In this document: in pieces, positions 39,873 through 42,799 of the stretch
Position numbering within the stretch: position 1 is the stretch's first letter
Layout: each line of letters starts with the position of its first letter
DNA from: Solimonas sp040391865
GTDB lineage: Bacteria > Pseudomonadota > Gammaproteobacteria > Nevskiales > Nevskiaceae
Assembly (NCBI GenBank): GCA_040391865.1
Contig: JBEBWZ010000011.1
Coordinates: forward strand, 1-42,799
Direction: 5' to 3'
DNA length: 42,799 nt
Position numbers and translations under genes: made by a program
Notes under the pieces: model-generated
Databases searched by the model: none
Told to the model about the DNA's origin: nothing
Seen by the model: the letters and a program-made list of their open reading frames with translations, nothing else

Positions 39873-40490
39873 ATGCGCGTCCTCGCCGTGTCACTTGCCG
39901 CTGCCGCCGCGCTGATCGCCTGGACGCTATTGCGCGCGCGCCGCTCGATCATCGCCGCGCCTTCCGATGCTGCGGCGCCGGACTATGACGACTCGTGGTC
40001 GGCGCCCTTGCTGTATCCCGATGTGGCCGATCCGGGCGTGTTCGGCTCGCTCTATTTTGCGGTGGAGGATCTTGTGACGGACTGGCAGCGGCGCGGTGAA
40101 CCGTATCGCGTGATGATCGAAGCGGCGGCAGCGCGTCATGGCGTGCCGGGTGATTTGCTGATGCGCGTGGCGTATCAGGAAAGCCGGTTTCGCGACGACA
40201 TCATTACCGGGCGCACGAAGTCGGGTGCCGGTGCGGCCGGCATGTTTCAGTTCATGCCGGCGACGGCGCGCGAGCTGGGCATCGATCCACTGGTGCCGGC
40301 GCAGGCGGCAGACGGCGCGGCGCGTTATCTCGCATCGCTGCGCAAGATGTTCGGGACGTGGGAGCTGGCGTTGATGGCCTACAACTGGGGTCTCGGCAAC
40401 GTGCGCAAATATCTCGCCGGTGAGAAATCGCCGCCGACCGAAACGCGCAACTACGTCGCGCAGATCGGCGCGGATGTGGCGCTCGCATGA
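39873..40490 (+). CDS. Membrane-anchored lytic transglycosylase (SLT family)
   Basis: A 205-residue protein with one N-terminal membrane segment (VLAVSLAAAAALIAWTLLRA) and a C-terminal goose-lysozyme-like SLT domain: AYQESRF with the catalytic Glu at 103, GAAGMFQFMPATARELGIDP, and LMAYNWGLGNVRKYLAG. It would cut peptidoglycan glycan strands. In PRD1 an equivalent enzyme (P7) belongs to the virion membrane and opens the wall during entry. Here the anchor fits that or a lysis role. It starts 3 bases after the spike gene and overlaps the next gene. Confidence 0.88.
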   Translation: MRVLAVSLAAAAALIAWTLLRARRSIIAAPSDAAAPDYDDSWSAPLLYPDVADPGVFGSLYFAVEDLVTDWQRRGEPYRVMIEAAAARHGVPGDLLMRVAYQESRFRDDIITGRTKSGAGAAGMFQFMPATARELGIDPLVPAQAADGAARYLASLRKMFGTWELALMAYNWGLGNVRKYLAGEKSPPTETRNYVAQIGADVALA

Positions 40491-41032
40491 AGCTCACCGA
40501 TATCCCGAACCCGGTCTGGTATGCGCTGCTGGGCGTGGCGGCGGTCGGCGGCGTCTACTGGCTGTCGAAGCGTGCGGCCGGTGCCGTGGGTGACGTGGTG
40601 CGCGATGCGGGCGCAGCAGCGAACAAGTACCTGAATCCGATGAGCGATGAGAACGTCGCTTACGCCGGCGTCAATGGCGCGCTGCGCAGCATCGGCCTGT
40701 TCGGTGAAGACGATACCGTGGGCACGTGGGCTTATGACGCGGCTCAAGATGGCAACAGCCCCATAGGCTGGTTGCAAGAGCGGTATCGGGATGACGACGG
40801 TTCAACAAACTGGTGGCAGCTGTACAAGGATTCCACTGGAATCTCGCTGATCGGTGCTGCTGCACGCGGCATCTATGACATGGAATTTGGATGGGCTGGC
40901 GAGCCGTCCTCTTCCGGTTCAAGTTACGACTACGGCCAAGGTGGTGACAGCGGTATCCCGTATCGGCCGGGCATTTTCAGCACGCCCGATCCGTTCAATT
41001 ACAGCTTGGATTACATCTTGGGAGCGAAGTAA
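40487..41032 (+). CDS. Late membrane protein, 181 aa, unknown
   Basis: A 181-residue protein with one N-terminal membrane segment (PVWYALLGVAAVGGVYWLSK) and a hydrophilic remainder. The remainder contains an aromatic-rich part (DGSTNWWQLYKDSTGISLIG) and a Gly/Ser/Tyr-rich tail ending in DPFNYSLDYILGAK. It overlaps the transglycosylase by 4 bases and the next gene by one (TAATG), so it is translationally coupled. No family is recognised. A virion membrane protein is likely. Confidence 0.62.
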   Translation: MKLTDIPNPVWYALLGVAAVGGVYWLSKRAAGAVGDVVRDAGAAANKYLNPMSDENVAYAGVNGALRSIGLFGEDDTVGTWAYDAAQDGNSPIGWLQERYRDDDGSTNWWQLYKDSTGISLIGAAARGIYDMEFGWAGEPSSSGSSYDYGQGGDSGIPYRPGIFSTPDPFNYSLDYILGAK

Positions 41033-41193
41033 TGGATTTAGCAAAACTGGCAAAGGGCATCAGCCTGGTCGGCGCCGTGGGTGCGAGTGCAACGGTCGCG
41101 CCGCCCGTCGATCTCATCAACGCGGTGACGCAGCTGCTGATCGCGGCGGTGGGCTTGTACGAGATGTTCAAGGCTGCGCGCAAGCGTGACTGA
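41032..41193 (+). CDS. Small hydrophobic late protein, 53 aa (holin-like?)
   Basis: A 53-residue peptide whose ATG shares one base with the previous stop. It has two moderately hydrophobic stretches (ISLVGAVGASATVAPP and AVTQLLIAAVGLYEMF) and a basic tail ending ARKRD. Such a two-segment, basic-tailed plan is holin-like, but a virion membrane role is equally possible. Confidence 0.55.
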   Translation: MDLAKLAKGISLVGAVGASATVAPPVDLINAVTQLLIAAVGLYEMFKAARKRD

Positions 41194-41344
41194 GCTTCTC
41201 GATCTGTCGCTGAAGGTGCTGACGATGGCGATCACTGGCGGCGCGATCTATGGCGGCATCCGCGCCGACATGAAAGCACTACGGCATTCGGTGAATGAGG
41301 CGCATCGCCGCCTCGACAAACTGCTGATCAGCAAACGGCTGTAG
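41186..41344 (+). CDS. Small late protein with membrane-like start, 52 aa
   Basis: Starts at GTG 41186, overlapping the end of the previous gene by 8 bases (GTGACTGA). The 52-residue product has a hydrophobic first half (LLDLSLKVLTMAITGGAIYG) and a charged helical second half (ADMKALRHSVNEAHRRLDKL), the plan of many phage lysis accessory proteins. Last gene of the late block before a large inverted repeat. Confidence 0.5.
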   Translation: MTELLDLSLKVLTMAITGGAIYGGIRADMKALRHSVNEAHRRLDKLLISKRL

Positions 41345-41354
41345 CTGGCCCTTT

Positions 41355-41388
41355 CTCCCATGGCGCGGGTACAGTCGCGCCATGGGAG
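41355..41388 (+). promoter_or_regulatory. Perfect 13-bp inverted repeat covering the int start codon
   Basis: CTCCCATGGCGCG - GGTACAGT - CGCGCCATGGGAG. The right arm contains the only plausible int ATG (41382-41384), with no good ribosome site in front. There is no T-run, so a simple terminator is unlikely. It may be a protein-binding site, or an mRNA hairpin that hides the int start on transcripts coming from the late block. Confidence 0.75.
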
Positions 41389-42338
41389 CTATAACAAGAA
41401 GCAACCCCGCGCCAAGACGCAGGGGCGCGCTGCACAGCGCAACGATCCGGCCAATCATTCAGATCCTGCCGGCATCACCCGTATCAAAGACATGGGATGA
41501 AGCCGTGCACCGCTGGCTGTTGCTCGGCCAGCATCGATCTCCGGAGACGATCCGGCGCGAGTCGCATATCCACACCTGGCTACGGCCACGGCTCAAGGGC
41601 ATGCCGCTGGCCACCATCACAAACGCCGCGCTGGACGAGCTCAGGATGCAGAAGCTCGAAGAAGGCGCAGGGCCGCGCACCGCGAACTACGTTGTTGGCC
41701 TGGTCTCGACCATTCTCGCCGCCGCGGTTGATTGGGGATGGCTCCATCGTGCCGCCCGCCTGAAGCCGCTGAAGCTTCCACCTGGTCGCGTCCGCTGGCT
41801 CACCCACGTCGAAGCCGCACGCCTCCTCGAGGAGCTCACCTCACCCCTGAAAGAGATGGCGGAATTTAGCCTGGAAACCGGCTTGCGCTGGAGCAACGTC
41901 TCCGGCCTGCGGTGGATCCACGTCAACGACCGTGCAGGCACCATCGCCATCGATGCCCGCGAAATGAAAGCCCGCGCCGGACTGTGCATTCCGCTTTCAC
42001 CGCGCGCGCTGGCCGTGGTCAGAAAGCAGCGAGACCGACACCGCACCTGGGTGTTCTCGTCGCAAGGAAAGAAGGTTCAGCGGCCACCGCGCCTGGCTTG
42101 GTACGGCGCCCTCGAGCGCGCCGGTCTCGACGACTTCCGCTGGCACGATCTCAGGCACACATGGGCCAGCTGGCACGCCCAGCGCGGCACACCGATGATC
42201 GTCCTGCAGCAGCTCGGCGGGTGGAAGTCGCCATCAATGGTGACCAGGTACGCGCACCTCGATGCGCGCACCCTCGCCGCCCACGTGGCGGGCTTCAGTG
42301 ACTGGAACAGCGAAAACTTTGCGCAGAACGGCAGTTAG
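41382..42338 (+). CDS. int: Tyrosine-type integrase
   Basis: A 318-residue site-specific recombinase of the XerC/phage-integrase family. A core-binding N-terminal domain (about 35-130) precedes the catalytic domain. The catalytic set is intact: Arg169 (ETGLRWSN), Lys196, His255 and Arg258 in WHDLRHTWAS, Trp281 in LGGWKS at the usual second-His position, and the Tyr290 nucleophile in TRYAHL. It would join the viral and tRNA-Phe sites and, with help, excise the element. The only upstream in-frame ATG lies in the arm of a 13-bp inverted repeat. Its stop overlaps, on the other strand, the stop of the viral-form repressor tail. Confidence 0.95.
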   Translation: MGAITRSNPAPRRRGALHSATIRPIIQILPASPVSKTWDEAVHRWLLLGQHRSPETIRRESHIHTWLRPRLKGMPLATITNAALDELRMQKLEEGAGPRTANYVVGLVSTILAAAVDWGWLHRAARLKPLKLPPGRVRWLTHVEAARLLEELTSPLKEMAEFSLETGLRWSNVSGLRWIHVNDRAGTIAIDAREMKARAGLCIPLSPRALAVVRKQRDRHRTWVFSSQGKKVQRPPRLAWYGALERAGLDDFRWHDLRHTWASWHAQRGTPMIVLQQLGGWKSPSMVTRYAHLDARTLAAHVAGFSDWNSENFAQNGS

Positions 42339-42513
42339 GCCACGCCCGCCGACATGGGGATTGATTCATCAATAATCCCAACGATCTGAGATCCACTAGG
42401 GGGCAAACCCGGTGTATTTCTTCGATTTTGTCGGCGTCTGTTGCGCTTGTATGGTGACGGGCCGCTTGAAAATCCCCGTGTCGGCGGTTCGATTCCGTCC
42501 TTGGCCACCATTC
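42335..42513 (-). pseudogene. Orphan 3' end of the viral-form repressor
   Basis: In the lysogen this piece is cut off from the rest of the repressor. On the minus strand the attR core continues the repressor frame (…PPTRGFS) and then encodes 43 further residues: a basic start (YKRNRRRQNRR), a Gly/Pro part and a small-residue end (SIPMSAGVA). The TAA lies at 42335-42337, overlapping the int stop. In the circular form it would be joined to 30848-30512 to make a 171-residue repressor. The whole int-attR gap is used by this frame. Confidence 0.75.
42466..42513. repeat. attR, 48-bp attachment core
   Basis: This right copy of the direct repeat is identical to 30464-30511. Upstream of it (42460-42465) the sequence no longer matches tRNA-Phe, so only the 3' half of the tRNA is present and no functional tRNA is encoded here. 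Confidence 0.95.
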
Positions 42514-42799
42514 TCATCTCACGCCGAGATTCCTGACGGTTTCCTTCATTTTTTCGCACGCCGATACGCATTTTCACGCGTCGATGCGAAATTATTTCTC
42601 CCTGTGTAAAACATTGGCCTCCGATAGCCACGAAGGCGCTGTGGAAGCTGCGTCACCCGCTGTATGCATCCGCCCCAACATATCGGTGGTTTTTCGTCGG
42701 TTGCTGCTGACAAGCAGGTGAATCGCCTGCCGCCGCCCGGACTATCCCATACGCGGGACACAAAAAACCCCCGAAGCTGAGCTTCGGGGGTTTCGATTT
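42514..42799. other. Non-coding chromosomal flank right of the prophage
   Basis: I see no convincing gene in these bases. They were presumably next to tRNA-Phe before integration. The stretch ends in a terminator-like hairpin. Confidence 0.6.
42765..42793. terminator. Terminator-like hairpin at the window end
   Basis: A near-continuous inverted repeat CCCCCGAAGCT-G-AGCTTCGGGGG is flanked by AAA and TTT. It could stop transcription from either side, such as the tRNA-Phe unit before integration or a gene beyond the window. Confidence 0.8.

Larger units (their letters stand above)
30464..42513. mobile_element. 12.0-kb prophage of a tailless (double jelly-roll, membrane-containing) virus
   Basis: The element is bounded by identical 48-bp copies of the tRNA-Phe 3' half, 12,002 bases apart. 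It encodes a repressor, small early proteins, a RepA-like initiator with an iteron-like origin, a packaging ATPase, a double jelly-roll capsid protein, about ten small proteins each with one or two membrane segments, a beta-helix spike, a lytic transglycosylase and a tyrosine integrase with all catalytic residues. There is no terminase, portal, tail or filamentous-phage coat gene. No frameshift or early stop was noticed in key genes, so it may be active. Gene content resembles corticovirus- and autolykivirus-like elements. Confidence 0.88.

Noticed and set aside
30464..42513. Filamentous (inovirus) prophage
   Set aside because: DUF3693-like regulators and FtsK/HerA ATPases also occur in filamentous phages. 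But there is no small coat protein gene in the usual place, no pIII-like adsorption gene, the ATPase lacks a Zot membrane segment, and a 274-aa jelly-roll-like capsid protein, spike and transglycosylase are present.
42335..42631. Stand-alone 98-residue minus-strand gene across attR
   Set aside because: The middle (VAKDGIEPPTRGFS) is antisense tRNA, a frequent false protein in annotations. Only the part up to the core is meaningful, as the separated tail of the viral repressor. The part right of the core is chromosomal flank.
1..42799. CRISPR array, rRNA operon or insertion sequence
   Set aside because: No regularly spaced repeats, no rRNA sequence and no transposase were seen on either strand.

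Overview
The window is high-GC (about two thirds G+C) gammaproteobacterial chromosome carrying one small integrated virus. The rhlB / trxA-rho block, the asmA-(SRPBCC)-mutY-yggX chain, the coaBC-dut-argB run, a PrkB-type phosphoribulokinase and a DUF6763-like protein suggest a Nevskiales/Xanthomonadales-like bacterium. This placement is inferred from gene content and protein similarity, not from a marker gene.

Bases 1-30,508 are mostly core chromosome. In order they hold purD (5' end cut off by the window), an MFS exporter, rho and trxA facing rhlB, a PBP7-type endopeptidase, a GMP/IMP nucleotidase, cysQ, and a phage-like XRE/Ner regulator pair coupled to a glycosyltransferase. Next come the methionine-salvage operon mtnB-mtnD-mtnC, rpmB-rpmG, radC, coaBC, dut, argB, a DUF4124 protein, pyrE, exodeoxyribonuclease III and an AmpG-like permease. 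The last part holds a GNAT protein, a DUF6763 protein, an aldo-keto reductase, prkB, trmB, thiG, tRNA-Gly, thiS, asmA, a periplasmic SRPBCC protein, mutY, yggX and tRNA-Phe.

Bases 30,464-42,513 are a 12.0-kb prophage in the 3' half of tRNA-Phe, bounded by a perfect 48-bp direct repeat (attL/attR). It does not look like a tailed or filamentous phage. It has a PM2-P2-like double jelly-roll major capsid protein, a short HerA/FtsK-type packaging ATPase, a string of tiny single-membrane-segment proteins, a beta-helix spike, a membrane-anchored lytic transglycosylase, a RepA-like initiator beside an iteron-like origin, and a tyrosine integrase. This gene set fits a tailless icosahedral virus with an internal membrane (corticovirus/autolykivirus-like). 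Its genes form an early block (31,050-34,880) closed by a strong intrinsic terminator and a late block (34,975-41,344), followed by the integrase.

The most striking feature is the repressor. The attachment core lies inside its 3' end, in frame. In the integrated state the frame runs into the antisense of tRNA-Phe and stops after six more residues (134 aa). When the ends are rejoined in the circular virus, the same frame continues through the whole int-attP interval and stops on a codon overlapping the int stop (171 aa). Integration would therefore swap the repressor's C-terminus. This is the logic of integration-dependent immunity known from some mycobacteriophages, here in a predicted tailless membrane-containing virus. 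The rest of the window (42,514-42,799) is non-coding flank ending in a terminator hairpin.
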